Assembly (NCBI GenBank): GCA_025362235.1
Contig: JANYGZ010000023.1
Location: 1 to 64,000 of the forward strand
Length of the DNA: 64,000 bases
DNA from: Ferruginibacter sp.
Lineage (GTDB): Bacteria; Bacteroidota; Bacteroidia; Chitinophagales; Chitinophagaceae
Direction of reading: 5' to 3'
This document shows positions 53,465 to 60,758 of the stretch, one piece after another. Both the position numbers and the translations under genes were made by a program. Numbering within the stretch: position 1 is the stretch's first letter; every line of letters begins with the position of its first letter. The notes under the pieces were generated by a model. It searched no databases. It was not told where the DNA came from and saw nothing but the letters and a program-made list of their open reading frames with translations.

Positions 53465-53845
53465 TTAGTTGCCAGTTAGTTTATTGTACGCTGCTGCATT
53501 TAAAAGAGTATTGATTTCTGCGGTGTTCGCTATTTCAATTTTCATCATCCAGCCTTCGCCGTATGGGTCACTGTTAATTAGTGTTGGGTCTTGTAACAAT
53601 TTTTTATTTGTCGCAATTACTTTACCTGAAACTGGCATAAACAAATCGCTTACAGTTTTAATGGCTTCTATAGAACCAAATACTTTGTCTTGCTCAAAAC
53701 TATAATCAATGTTGGGTAAGTCGGCATAAACAATTTCCCCTAATTCGCTTTGTGCAAATTCTGTAATGCCGATTGTGCCTGTATTTCCGTCAATGCGCAG
53801 CCATGTATGCTCTTTTGAGTAAAATAAATCTGCTGTAAAATTCAT
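53465..53845 (-). CDS. gcvH: GcvH-like lipoyl carrier protein
   Basis: From the ATG at 53845 the product is 126 aa, full length for glycine-cleavage H protein. The lipoylation site is SIEAIKTVSDLFMP (Lys63), the glycine-rich end YGEGWMMKIEI is intact, and the fold elements EHTWLRID and GEIVYADLP are standard. None of the other glycine-cleavage genes is nearby. Its position among metalloid-response genes is unusual and suggests either a second, specialised H-like lipoyl carrier or simple hitchhiking. A longer upstream ORF is not favoured. Confidence 0.88.
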   Translation of the reverse strand: MNFTADLFYSKEHTWLRIDGNTGTIGITEFAQSELGEIVYADLPNIDYSFEQDKVFGSIEAIKTVSDLFMPVSGKVIATNKKLLQDPTLINSDPYGEGWMMKIEIANTAEINTLLNAAAYNKLTGN

Positions 53846-53870
53846 GCTATTTTTATTTGGTTGTAAATAC

Positions 53871-54365
53871 TTAATCAACACCAACAACTGCACTTCTTCT
53901 TTCAAGAAAAACATTGTCCCGCCAAACGTCTTTCATTTTGCCGATTTTCTTCCGGTAACCAACAATCCTGAAACCGTTCTTTTCGTGCATAACAATGCTT
54001 GGTTTGTTTTCTGGAAAAATACCCGATTGTAATGTCCAGAAACCATTTTTCTCACTTTCTATAATCAATGTTTGTAAAAGTACTGAGCCAATTTTTTTGC
54101 CCCTGGCGTTAGCTGCTACATACACACTTACTTCTGCAACACCTGCATACACACACCTGCCGGAAACGGCTGTAAGTGCTGCCCATCCCACTACTTCATC
54201 ATTTTCAATAGCAACAAAGCGGCAGGTTTCAACATGTGCTGCATCCCATTCTTGCCATTTGGGTGAATCGGTTTGAAAAGTAGCATTGCCTGTGGCAATA
54301 CCTTCTTCATAAATTTTTTTTACCGCTTCCCAATGTTGAGGAAGCATCGATGTTATATGTATCAT
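53871..54365 (-). CDS. GNAT acetyltransferase (ArsN/phosphinothricin-type)
   Basis: From the ATG at 54365 the product is 164 aa (MIHITSMLPQHWEAVKKIYE). The coenzyme-A loop ARGKKIGS and the conserved Glu in GVAEVSVYV match the PAT/ArsN group, whose members acetylate phosphinothricin, methionine sulfone or arsenic-containing analogues. The SGIFPENKPSIVMHEKNGFR stretch is highly typical. It starts 1 bp beyond the end of the metallophosphoesterase gene, so the two are tightly linked. Confidence 0.85.
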   Translation of the reverse strand: MIHITSMLPQHWEAVKKIYEEGIATGNATFQTDSPKWQEWDAAHVETCRFVAIENDEVVGWAALTAVSGRCVYAGVAEVSVYVAANARGKKIGSVLLQTLIIESEKNGFWTLQSGIFPENKPSIVMHEKNGFRIVGYRKKIGKMKDVWRDNVFLERRSAVVGVD

Positions 54366-54366
54366 A

Positions 54367-55140
54367 TTAAAAACCTTTGCGTAACATGTCTGCATATTCG
54401 TTTGGTAATGGACTGCCCTCAACGGCTTTGGCGGCTGTTTCAATATCATAATTAAAACGGATAAATTCTACCTTGATGCTGTCTTTATCTGTAACAGAAC
54501 TGTTGTCGTTGATGGTAAGCAGTACATAACCGCCTTGTGGGTTGCCGTCTTTTGGCTTACCAACTGAACCAATATTTACGGCATGGCGAAAGTGGTTTTG
54601 CCTATCAATACCAGAATTTAAAATACGGTGATAAGGTTTGTGCGTATGCCCAAAACACATGATGTCTGCATTGGCCTGTTCCATAATACGGAGCATACTT
54701 TTTTCTTCACGGTCTTCAAAAAGGTATTCATTTATTTTTCTTGGGCTGCCATGTACCAACAGCAAATTCAGTTTATCTTCATTCAGTTGAAACTCTATTT
54801 TGATATGTGCAGGAAGCGTACGCAAATATTTTCTTTCGGCATCTTTCATTATCGAGTTGGTGAATGAAATAGATATTTTGCCCATATCCTTTTCCGGCTC
54901 TGTTTTGTAGGCACAGCCACATTCATCGCTCATGCGCCCGATACCAAAATCGTAGTTACCTGCAATGGTGGGAATTTTGCGCTTTTTTATTTCATTCACA
55001 ACTTCGTTTGGCCAAATGTTGTAGCCGACCAAATCGCCTAAGCAATAAATGGCATCGGGGTTCCGCTTATCCATGTCTTTAAAAAATGCTTCCAATGCCG
55101 GAAGGTTTGCATGGATATCGCTGAATAATGCAATGTTCAT
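54367..55140 (-). CDS. Metallophosphoesterase (YfcE/MPE family)
   Basis: From the ATG at 55140 the product is 257 aa with the full two-metal site: SDIHANL (Asp and His), GDLVGY (Asp), GNYD (Asn), VHGSP (His) and GHTH (His, His). The spacing fits calcineurin-like phosphoesterases of the YfcE/MPE branch, hydrolysing phosphodiesters or phosphomonoesters in the cytoplasm. An internal TGGC-like Cys pair (SDECGCAYK) is notable. Its presence in an ArsR-led cluster is not standard and is one reason the cluster is of interest. Confidence 0.88.
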   Translation of the reverse strand: MNIALFSDIHANLPALEAFFKDMDKRNPDAIYCLGDLVGYNIWPNEVVNEIKKRKIPTIAGNYDFGIGRMSDECGCAYKTEPEKDMGKISISFTNSIMKDAERKYLRTLPAHIKIEFQLNEDKLNLLLVHGSPRKINEYLFEDREEKSMLRIMEQANADIMCFGHTHKPYHRILNSGIDRQNHFRHAVNIGSVGKPKDGNPQGGYVLLTINDNSSVTDKDSIKVEFIRFNYDIETAAKAVEGSPLPNEYADMLRKGF

Positions 55141-55151
55141 TTTGTAAATTT

Positions 55152-55775
55152 TTAGTTTGCTTCTTGCTTTATAAAACTGCAAAAAAGAAAATCCTGTGTT
55201 GTTTTAAATGGGGTTATGTGCTTTTCGGTCAGGCACTTTATTTTTTTAAATCCATTTTCAAGTTCTGCTTCGAGGGTATTTTCGCTGTATTGCTTAATGT
55301 AGAGCCCGCTGCATTTTTTGGGCCCGTCTTTACTAAAAGTGCCGATGGTTACAAAACCATTTTCCTTTAAGGCCTGCCTGGCTGTTGAAAGATAATGTAC
55401 TATTTGTGGCTTTGTTGTAAGGAAATGAAAAGTTGCCCTGTCGTGCCAAAAATCGTAGGTGGTGTTTGGGTGAAAATCGTTGATGTCTGAAACAACCCAA
55501 TTCACTTTAGCTGCTTTTTCTGCAAGCCGTTTCTTTGATTTTTTCAATGCCTGTTCACTAATATCAAGTACGGTAATGTTTTCAAAGCCTTCATCCAAAA
55601 GGAAGTCGACAAGCTTGCTGTCACCACCACCAATATCAATGATACTGGCCGACTTTGAAAGCCCGGCATTGTGAATAAAGTCAAGGGATGTAGCAGGTAT
55701 TTCCTGTGTCCAGCTTACTTCATCTGGTTGTTTTGCAGCATAAATTTTCTCCCAATGGTTTTTTTTATTTTCCAT
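55152..55775 (-). CDS. Class I SAM-dependent methyltransferase
   Basis: From the ATG at 55775 the product is 207 aa. The SAM-binding motif SIIDIGGGDSKLVDFLL is clear, and the family signature DFWHDRATFHFLT (here TYDFWHDRATFHFLTTK) with GPKKCSGLYI identifies a group often found in metal-resistance clusters. It lacks the four-Cys arrangement of true arsenite methyltransferase ArsM, so methylation of arsenic itself is not implied. The downstream gene starts 12 bp away. Confidence 0.85.
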   Translation of the reverse strand: MENKKNHWEKIYAAKQPDEVSWTQEIPATSLDFIHNAGLSKSASIIDIGGGDSKLVDFLLDEGFENITVLDISEQALKKSKKRLAEKAAKVNWVVSDINDFHPNTTYDFWHDRATFHFLTTKPQIVHYLSTARQALKENGFVTIGTFSKDGPKKCSGLYIKQYSENTLEAELENGFKKIKCLTEKHITPFKTTQDFLFCSFIKQEAN

Positions 55776-55786
55776 TTTTTTTATAT

Positions 55787-56260
55787 TTAGCAGCAGCCGC
55801 TTCCCGGAGTGCAACAACTTTGATCAGCCGTTTGTAATCCCGTTAACTGAACTTTTTGTTTTGATAGCGGAATGCCGCAGGAATCACTTGCCAAACAGGC
55901 CGTTTGCTTTGATACCAGTAAAAAGTCTTTTCCATTAAAATGCAAATCATACTTACCAATGGTATCCGACTGATATTCTACTTCAATTTCCAGGTCGCCG
56001 ATACCTAATTTATTTTCTGACAGTGCAATGATCTTTGCTAATTTTTGAGGTTTTAAGCGATGCTCAAAATCATTGGCATCCCAAAGCTGAAAGTTGACGG
56101 TTTTTTCAAGGCGTTCTGTACCGCCGCAGTCAATAAAATGTTTTGTAACAAGCCCCACTTCTGTAACATGAAAATGTTCCGGGACATATCCGCCCGTTGG
56201 CAGTTTAAAATTTACAGCTTCGGCTGTTGTAAGGTGTTTTTTAATTTCTGATAATTTCAT
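55787..56260 (-). CDS. DUF6428-family protein, Cys-rich C-terminus
   Basis: The 157-aa protein matches the DUF6428 pattern (KHLTTAEAVNFKLPTGGYVP, EHFHVTEVGLVTKHFIDCGG), a small cupin-like fold, and ends with a cysteine-rich tail (TACLASDSCGIPL ... DQSCCTPGSGCC). DUF6428 genes often follow arsR in Bacteroidota. The tail (six Cys) suggests metal or metalloid binding. Between arsR and this gene lies a decayed four-helix-bundle gene, so the two may have been closer originally. Confidence 0.8.
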   Translation of the reverse strand: MKLSEIKKHLTTAEAVNFKLPTGGYVPEHFHVTEVGLVTKHFIDCGGTERLEKTVNFQLWDANDFEHRLKPQKLAKIIALSENKLGIGDLEIEVEYQSDTIGKYDLHFNGKDFLLVSKQTACLASDSCGIPLSKQKVQLTGLQTADQSCCTPGSGCC

Positions 56261-56285
56261 ATGATTAATCTTTAATTACGAATGT

Positions 56286-56645
56286 TTAATTACGAATTTG
56301 TTTTGTATTCAATTTATCTTTTATTGTTCTCTGAATAGCTCCGATTATCTTTAATATTTCTTCTATATCCGTTAGCAGCTTTGCGATTGTTCTTTGTCAA
56401 AGTATCCAGTTTCTGTGAGCAATAGGATCCAGTATTTGGTTTCCCTTACTTCCTTATATGCAATGGTAATTTTGCAAAAAAATCTTTACCCTATTGCCCA
56501 CCTATTGCTTCTTCAATATTGGCCCCACTGGATGTTCCACATCTAAGCAACTGTTTTGAAAGCGTAAATTCTTTCTTTTCTTCGCATAGGTATTTATAAA
56601 CTTTTACAACCCTTACAGCAAACTGAAAACTTTTTTGTTGTATGA
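56286..56645 (-). pseudogene. Decayed four-helix-bundle (S23/23S-rRNA intervening-sequence-type) gene
   Basis: Minus-strand fragments in three frames align with this common family: VVKVYKYLCEEKKEFTLSKQ with LLRCGTSSGANIEEAIGGQ, then a TAG and KDFFAK, a frameshift, ITIAYKEVRETKYWILLLTE with TGYFDKEQSQS, another frameshift, and KLLTDIEEILKIIGAIQRTI up to the stop at 56286. One stop and two frameshifts make it non-functional. It lies between arsR and the DUF6428 gene. Confidence 0.8.
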
Positions 56646-56729
56646 TATTTTATTTCATTTTTTTGAAATTTAATAATCATAATTAAAATTTTGCAACTCG
56701 TAATTCATAATTGACAATTCGAAATTGAA

Positions 56730-57062
56730 TTAACAACAGTTTGATTTTTTAACTTCCATTTTACTTGAAACGCTGGTAAAATAATTTTGCAGTTTTTGAA
56801 ATATCTTTTCATCGATGCAATAGCAAATGGCATTTCCTTCAATTTCCCCTTTTATTAATCCGGCATTTTTTAATTCTTTAAGGTGTTGCGAAACAGTCGG
56901 CTGTGCTAGGGGCAATTCATTTACGATATCGCCGCAAATGCAGGTGTCAACCTTTAGCAGGTAATCAATAATGGCAACCCTTGCAGGGTGCCCCAACGCT
57001 TTTGCCAATGTAGCAATGGCGTTTTGCTTATCGGTAAAATGATCTGTTTTGGTTGCTCCCAT
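56730..57062 (-). CDS. arsR: ArsR/SmtB-family metalloregulatory repressor
   Basis: The 110-aa protein is a winged-helix ArsR repressor: [15 protein letters not shown], then [11 protein letters not shown] with the Cys41-x-Cys43 pair in the metalloid-sensing position, [19 protein letters not shown] for the recognition helix, and [10 protein letters not shown] for the wing. The tail ends KKSNCC with two further Cys. In well-studied members, As(III)/Sb(III) binding to the CxC site releases DNA. A perfect palindrome lies 10 bp before the start codon, so it probably represses itself and the following operon. Confidence 0.9.
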   Translation of the reverse strand: MGATKTDHFTDKQNAIATLAKALGHPARVAIIDYLLKVDTCICGDIVNELPLAQPTVSQHLKELKNAGLIKGEIEGNAICYCIDEKIFQKLQNYFTSVSSKMEVKKSNCC

Positions 57063-57072
57063 AATTATAATT

Positions 57073-57088
57073 TAATATTGCAATATTA
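57073..57088. promoter_or_regulatory. ArsR operator (16-bp perfect palindrome)
   Basis: TAATATTG|CAATATTA is a perfect 8+8 palindrome 10 bp upstream of the arsR start codon. Sequences of this kind (AT-rich arms around TTGCAA) are typical ArsR-family operators. A looser inverted repeat, AAAGATTT with AAATCTTT, is at 57093-57118 next to it. Confidence 0.75.
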
Positions 57089-57181
57089 CGATAAAGATTT
57101 GAAATACAAAAAATCTTTACAATTATTTTATGCCTGCTATAGCAAAGTTTTAGGATAATAAAGAATAACCGCATATTCTTT

Positions 57182-57411
57182 ACGGCCTCATAAAAAAAGC
57201 GTTAAGAAAATTTGAATGATTGTCGTTAAGAAATGAAATTATTGTTACAAATGTTTGGCTTTGCTATTAGCCTGTAAGTCGCACAAAAGCTGGGATACAT
57301 TTTTTTGTTTGAGCAAATTTCATTTTAGACAAGCATTCAGATTTTTAGCTTTTTTTATGCAGCCTTGATTTTTTTTGTTTCTTTTTTGCATCAAGGCAAA
57401 AAAGAAAATAG
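57182..57411 (+). repeat. 230-bp dispersed repeat, copy A
   Basis: Nearly identical to the 62299-62528 element throughout, with scattered substitutions. It contains CGGCCTCATAAAAAAAGCG at the left end and a hairpin near the right end (GCCTTGAT with ATCAAGGC around a T-rich loop). A shorter related copy is at 48323-48416. It lies in the gap between arsR and the kinase gene and encodes no protein I recognise. Confidence 0.85.
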
Positions 57412-57466
57412 GCACTGCCCTTACTTGGTAAGACTTTACAACCAATATAGATTATCCTATAAAGTT

Positions 57467-58360
57467 TTATATACACAAAGCTGCAGCGCCAATAATGCCT
57501 GCATCGTTTCCAAGGCTGGCCTCGTCAATGCTAAATGGTTTTAAATGATAACCTGTAAGCCTTTTGGCCAGAATATTATGAATGGGTTTTTTCATAAACC
57601 GCAAACAGGGAGATAAGCCTCCGCCAACATATATAGTGGGTATATCAAAAAGCTGGATAAAAATTGCAACAGCTTTACCAAAATCAGCACCAAACAAATC
57701 AAATATTTTTAAAGCCAGTTCATCATTTTCAAGAGCTGCATTATACAAATCAATAGTGTTGAGGTTTTGCAGTTGCAATTTTGTTTTTGTTGTGGTGTTT
57801 GCCTGCAATTGCAGTTTGGCCAAATTCAATAATCCATCTTTTGATACCAGTTCTTCCGCAGTTCTTTCTCCAAAAAGATGTATCATTCCCAATTCGGGCC
57901 CATTGCCATTAGCACCTGTATAAATTTTACCATCATCTATTATGGCCGAACCCATTCCTGTTCCCAATGTAATATATCCAAAACTATCTTCTTTAATATT
58001 TTTACAAAATTTGTAGGCTCCGTACGCAGCCGCATTAGCGTCGTTTGAAAAATAAAATTTTACACCGGGGAAATTATGTTTTAGTGCATTAATAAAACCA
58101 TCACCTTCTATTTCAGTAAGATTAGGAATTTCAATTAAACAATCCTCCGATTTTGAAACAAAGCCGGGCACACCAATACCAGCAGATACAATACCATCTT
58201 TATTAATGATCGGTTTCAGCCATGCTATCACATTTTCAATAAAATTTCCTTTGCGCAAGTCCGCAATTTCCACAGATGCTTTTTCTGTAATTTCTCCTTC
58301 ACTATTTGCCAGCCCTGTTTTAATGGAAGTGCCGCCGATATCAATTCCTAATAATGCCAT
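57467..58360 (-). CDS. ROK-family sugar kinase (glucokinase-like)
   Basis: The 297-aa protein has the ROK ATP-binding motif GIDIGGTSIKTGLA at the N-terminus, the catalytic Asp in YFSNDANAAAYGAY near residue 115, and GYITLGTGMGSAII. The zinc-binding CxCGxxGC motif of many ROK kinases is missing (the region reads GMIHLFGERTAEELVS). That fits the polyphosphate/ATP glucokinase-like branch. It phosphorylates a hexose, most likely glucose. It overlaps no other gene and is followed by a NagB-like gene on the same strand. Confidence 0.87.
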   Translation of the reverse strand: MALLGIDIGGTSIKTGLANSEGEITEKASVEIADLRKGNFIENVIAWLKPIINKDGIVSAGIGVPGFVSKSEDCLIEIPNLTEIEGDGFINALKHNFPGVKFYFSNDANAAAYGAYKFCKNIKEDSFGYITLGTGMGSAIIDDGKIYTGANGNGPELGMIHLFGERTAEELVSKDGLLNLAKLQLQANTTTKTKLQLQNLNTIDLYNAALENDELALKIFDLFGADFGKAVAIFIQLFDIPTIYVGGGLSPCLRFMKKPIHNILAKRLTGYHLKPFSIDEASLGNDAGIIGAAALCI

Positions 58361-58369
58361 TGTATATAA

Positions 58370-59074
58370 TTATATTGTTTGTTCGTCAATAAAACATTGC
58401 ACGTTATTATGCAGCCATAAAAAAGATGCAGGTATTTGCGAGGTGATTTTTTTTGAGAGAAATTTTGCAACAATATCTTTTTTGTTTTGTCCCGTTACAA
58501 GCATCACAATTTGCCTGCTCTGTAATATATCTGCCATTCCCAATGTGAGCCCATAAGTGGGTTGGGTGCCCATTTCACTGGCCATAGAATGTTGCATGCT
58601 TTTCTCAGACAAAGTTGCAATATGGCAATTAGGTTCTAACAGTTCCGCAGGTTCGTTAAACGCAATATGTCCATTTAAACCTAGGCCTAATATACAAATA
58701 TCAATGGGGCCATTGGCAGCTAAAATAGTTTGCATAGCAGCTATTTCATTTACTGGGTGCTCACTGTTGCTTTGAAATGCGAAATAACGTTCAGGTGAAA
58801 TTTCCAAAGGTTTTATAAGATGCTGCTGAAGGTACTGCTCGCAGGTTTGGGCATTATCCATCGAAACACCACCCCACTCATCTAGTTTAATAACACGTAA
58901 TTGAGAACTGTCAAAATTGGCCTTTTGTGCAATGAGCAGTTTGTACGTTTTTGTAGGCGAATTGCCTGTGGCCGCACATAGCAACAGGTCTGGCTTTTGC
59001 CTGATGGCTTCTGCTATTACAGAAGAGGCTATTTCAGCCATTGTTGTTGTATCTTTTACAAAGCGGATATCCAT
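58370..59074 (-). CDS. NagB/AgaI-type glucosamine/galactosamine-6-phosphate isomerase-deaminase
   Basis: The 234-aa protein has the NagB/RpiA/CoA-fold motifs: LCAATGNSPTKTYKLLIA, IKLDEWGG (catalytic-type Asp), and ILGLGLNGHIAFNEPAE containing the His. Length is close to NagB, and the sequence leans to the AgaI galactosamine branch. It converts hexosamine-6-phosphate to fructose-6-phosphate-level sugars with ammonia release. It is 9 bp from the ROK kinase gene, so both are probably one operon for amino-sugar or hexose entry. Confidence 0.87.
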   Translation of the reverse strand: MDIRFVKDTTTMAEIASSVIAEAIRQKPDLLLCAATGNSPTKTYKLLIAQKANFDSSQLRVIKLDEWGGVSMDNAQTCEQYLQQHLIKPLEISPERYFAFQSNSEHPVNEIAAMQTILAANGPIDICILGLGLNGHIAFNEPAELLEPNCHIATLSEKSMQHSMASEMGTQPTYGLTLGMADILQSRQIVMLVTGQNKKDIVAKFLSKKITSQIPASFLWLHNNVQCFIDEQTI

Positions 59075-59113
59075 TTAATAAAGATACACAATCACAGTAG
59101 TTGTGTTATTTTT

Positions 59114-59857
59114 CTACTCGGGTATTATTTTCTCGTACAATAAAAAATGCTGTATTGGCAAAAAATCACCTTTGTAATTTAATGTAAACCCATTTGCTTT
59201 TAGCTCCCTGTTAAGCTGGGTTACGGAGGTTTTATGAAGTGCTTTGATCGGTACCGAGGGATCTTCGCCGCGAAATTCAATCAATAATAGTTTTCCATTT
59301 TGTTTTAATGTTTTCCGGACTGCCTGTAACATTTCGGCAGGAAAATCCAATTCGTGGTAAACATCTACCATTATCGCTAAATCAATGCTGTTATCCGGCA
59401 GGTTGGGTGAATGGTTAGAACCTTTTACAATTTCAACAACACTGTCTTTTAAAAGCAATTTTTTGTTCCTTAAATAACTGATCATTTCATCCTGTACCTC
59501 CACGGCAAATATTTTACCCTTTGGTACTTTGCGGGAAAGTTTAAAACTATAATAACCGGTTCCGGCGCCAATATCGGCCACAATGCCATTAACCGGCAAG
59601 CTAATTTTTTCAATCGCAAGATTGGTATTCTCTTCTATGTTCCGGTTATCCCTTTCCAGCCATTCGCTGCCGGCTGCTCCCATTATGTGTGCAATTTCCC
59701 TTCCCATGTAAAATTTTCCAATACCATCCCGGGAGGCTTTTTGATAGGTGTAGACTGAATCTGTTGCGGTCTTTTGAACAATACTATTTTGTTGCGAAGT
59801 ACATTTTTCGAAACATGCCACACTAACTAAAAAAATTATCGCCAATTTTATTTTCAT
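59114..59857 (-). CDS. Exported SAM-methyltransferase-fold protein
   Basis: The 247-aa protein has a hydrophobic leader (LAIIFLVSVACFEKC, a possible lipobox at SVAC) directly followed by a typical class I methyltransferase domain: VADIGAGTGYYSF (94-106), FAVEVQDEM, PDNSIDLAIMVDVYHEL, GKLLLIEFRGED. A SAM-dependent enzyme outside the cytoplasm would lack cofactor, so this is an odd combination. It may bind another ligand, may be exported by mistake of prediction, or may be inner-membrane anchored facing inwards. Similar proteins occur in several Bacteroidota. Confidence 0.75.
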   Translation of the reverse strand: MKIKLAIIFLVSVACFEKCTSQQNSIVQKTATDSVYTYQKASRDGIGKFYMGREIAHIMGAAGSEWLERDNRNIEENTNLAIEKISLPVNGIVADIGAGTGYYSFKLSRKVPKGKIFAVEVQDEMISYLRNKKLLLKDSVVEIVKGSNHSPNLPDNSIDLAIMVDVYHELDFPAEMLQAVRKTLKQNGKLLLIEFRGEDPSVPIKALHKTSVTQLNRELKANGFTLNYKGDFLPIQHFLLYEKIIPE

Positions 59858-60021
59858 ACGTGAAAGGTTGAATAAAGATGATATTACTAGAGAATCAATG
59901 TTTGAGCCAAACTTATCGTTTATGCAAATACTGCTACTTAAATATAAATCATTGTTTGATTACTGTAATCTTTGTATTTTCATCATACCAATCATTAATA
60001 TAAAATAAGCGACAAATAAAT

Positions 60022-60049
60022 AAAAACGTCTCAACGACTTAACGGCATT
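60022..60049 (-). repeat. REP-like unit, isolated copy
   Basis: AAAACGTCTCAACGACTTAACGGCATT is the reverse complement of the unit at 23391-23415 with a few differences. It lies before the biotin carrier gene. Confidence 0.55.
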
Positions 60050-60092
60050 GTTTGCATTTAAAATGCATTGCCATCGATTAAAATTTTTCGGT

Positions 60093-60584
60093 ATGACAGA
60101 CAAAAGCATCCGCTATAAAATAAAAGTAAATGGGTTTGAATTTGAATTTTCTGAAGAGCAGGTAAATGCCTTTGACATCGTAAAAAAATCTGCTGTTGAA
60201 TTCAATCTTTTGAAAGACCACCGCTCGGTAAACACAAAATTGCTTATCGCAGATAACACTGCTAAAAATACAACCATAGAAATCGAGGGGGAAATATATA
60301 CGGTTACTATCAAAAATGAACTGGACCAGGTGCTGGAAAATATGGGCTTTGGTTTGGCCATCAATAAACAGGTAAAAGAAATAAAAGCCCCCATGCCGGG
60401 GCTGGTTTTGGAAATAGCTGTAACAGAAGGGCAACAGGTAAATGAAGGTGACAAGATTTTAATACTGGGCGCCATGAAGATGGAGAATAGCATTGCGGTA
60501 AGTGTAAATGCAACTATCAAACGCATTGCCGTTACAGCCGGTGATGCGGTTGAAAAAGGGCAGGTATTGGTAGAGCTGGAATAG
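60093..60584 (+). CDS. Biotin carboxyl carrier protein of an acyl-CoA carboxylase
   Basis: From the ATG at 60093 the product is 163 aa: an N-terminal alpha/beta extension, then a C-terminal biotinyl domain with the motif GAMKMEN (biotinylated Lys129) and the half-domain repeat PMPGLVLEIAVTEGQQVNEG. This carries CO2 from the biotin carboxylase to the carboxyltransferase. The next genes encode the other two subunits, so it belongs to a propionyl-/methylcrotonyl- or acetyl-CoA carboxylase. The frame upstream to 60048 adds an unlikely N-terminus. Confidence 0.88.
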   Translation: MTDKSIRYKIKVNGFEFEFSEEQVNAFDIVKKSAVEFNLLKDHRSVNTKLLIADNTAKNTTIEIEGEIYTVTIKNELDQVLENMGFGLAINKQVKEIKAPMPGLVLEIAVTEGQQVNEGDKILILGAMKMENSIAVSVNATIKRIAVTAGDAVEKGQVLVELE

Positions 60585-60669
60585 GGAAAAAATAAAAAAC
60601 AGTTACTAGATTGTTGCTGACTATAATCTTCGACAATCTTTTCAAGCTATTGCTGGGATTAGGGTCTAA

Positions 60670-60706
60670 GCTCCCCTCGCCTTTGGAGAGGGGTTGGGGG
60701 TGAGGT
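60670..60706 (+). repeat. GC-rich hairpin element between carboxylase genes
   Basis: CTCCCCTCGCC and GGAGAGGGG pair across a short loop, followed by TTGGGGGTGAGG. Hairpins of this type occur scattered in Bacteroidota genomes; the copy here is between the carrier and biotin-carboxylase genes and could act as an mRNA stem or weak terminator. Confidence 0.55.
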
Positions 60707-60758
60707 CAGGTTTAGTGCAACCAACAGGAATTTTTTATTAAAGAACAAATACAACAGT

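Noticed and set aside
55152-55775. Arsenite methyltransferase ArsM
   Set aside because: The conserved Cys set of ArsM is missing; the WHDRATFHFLT signature points to another methyltransferase group.
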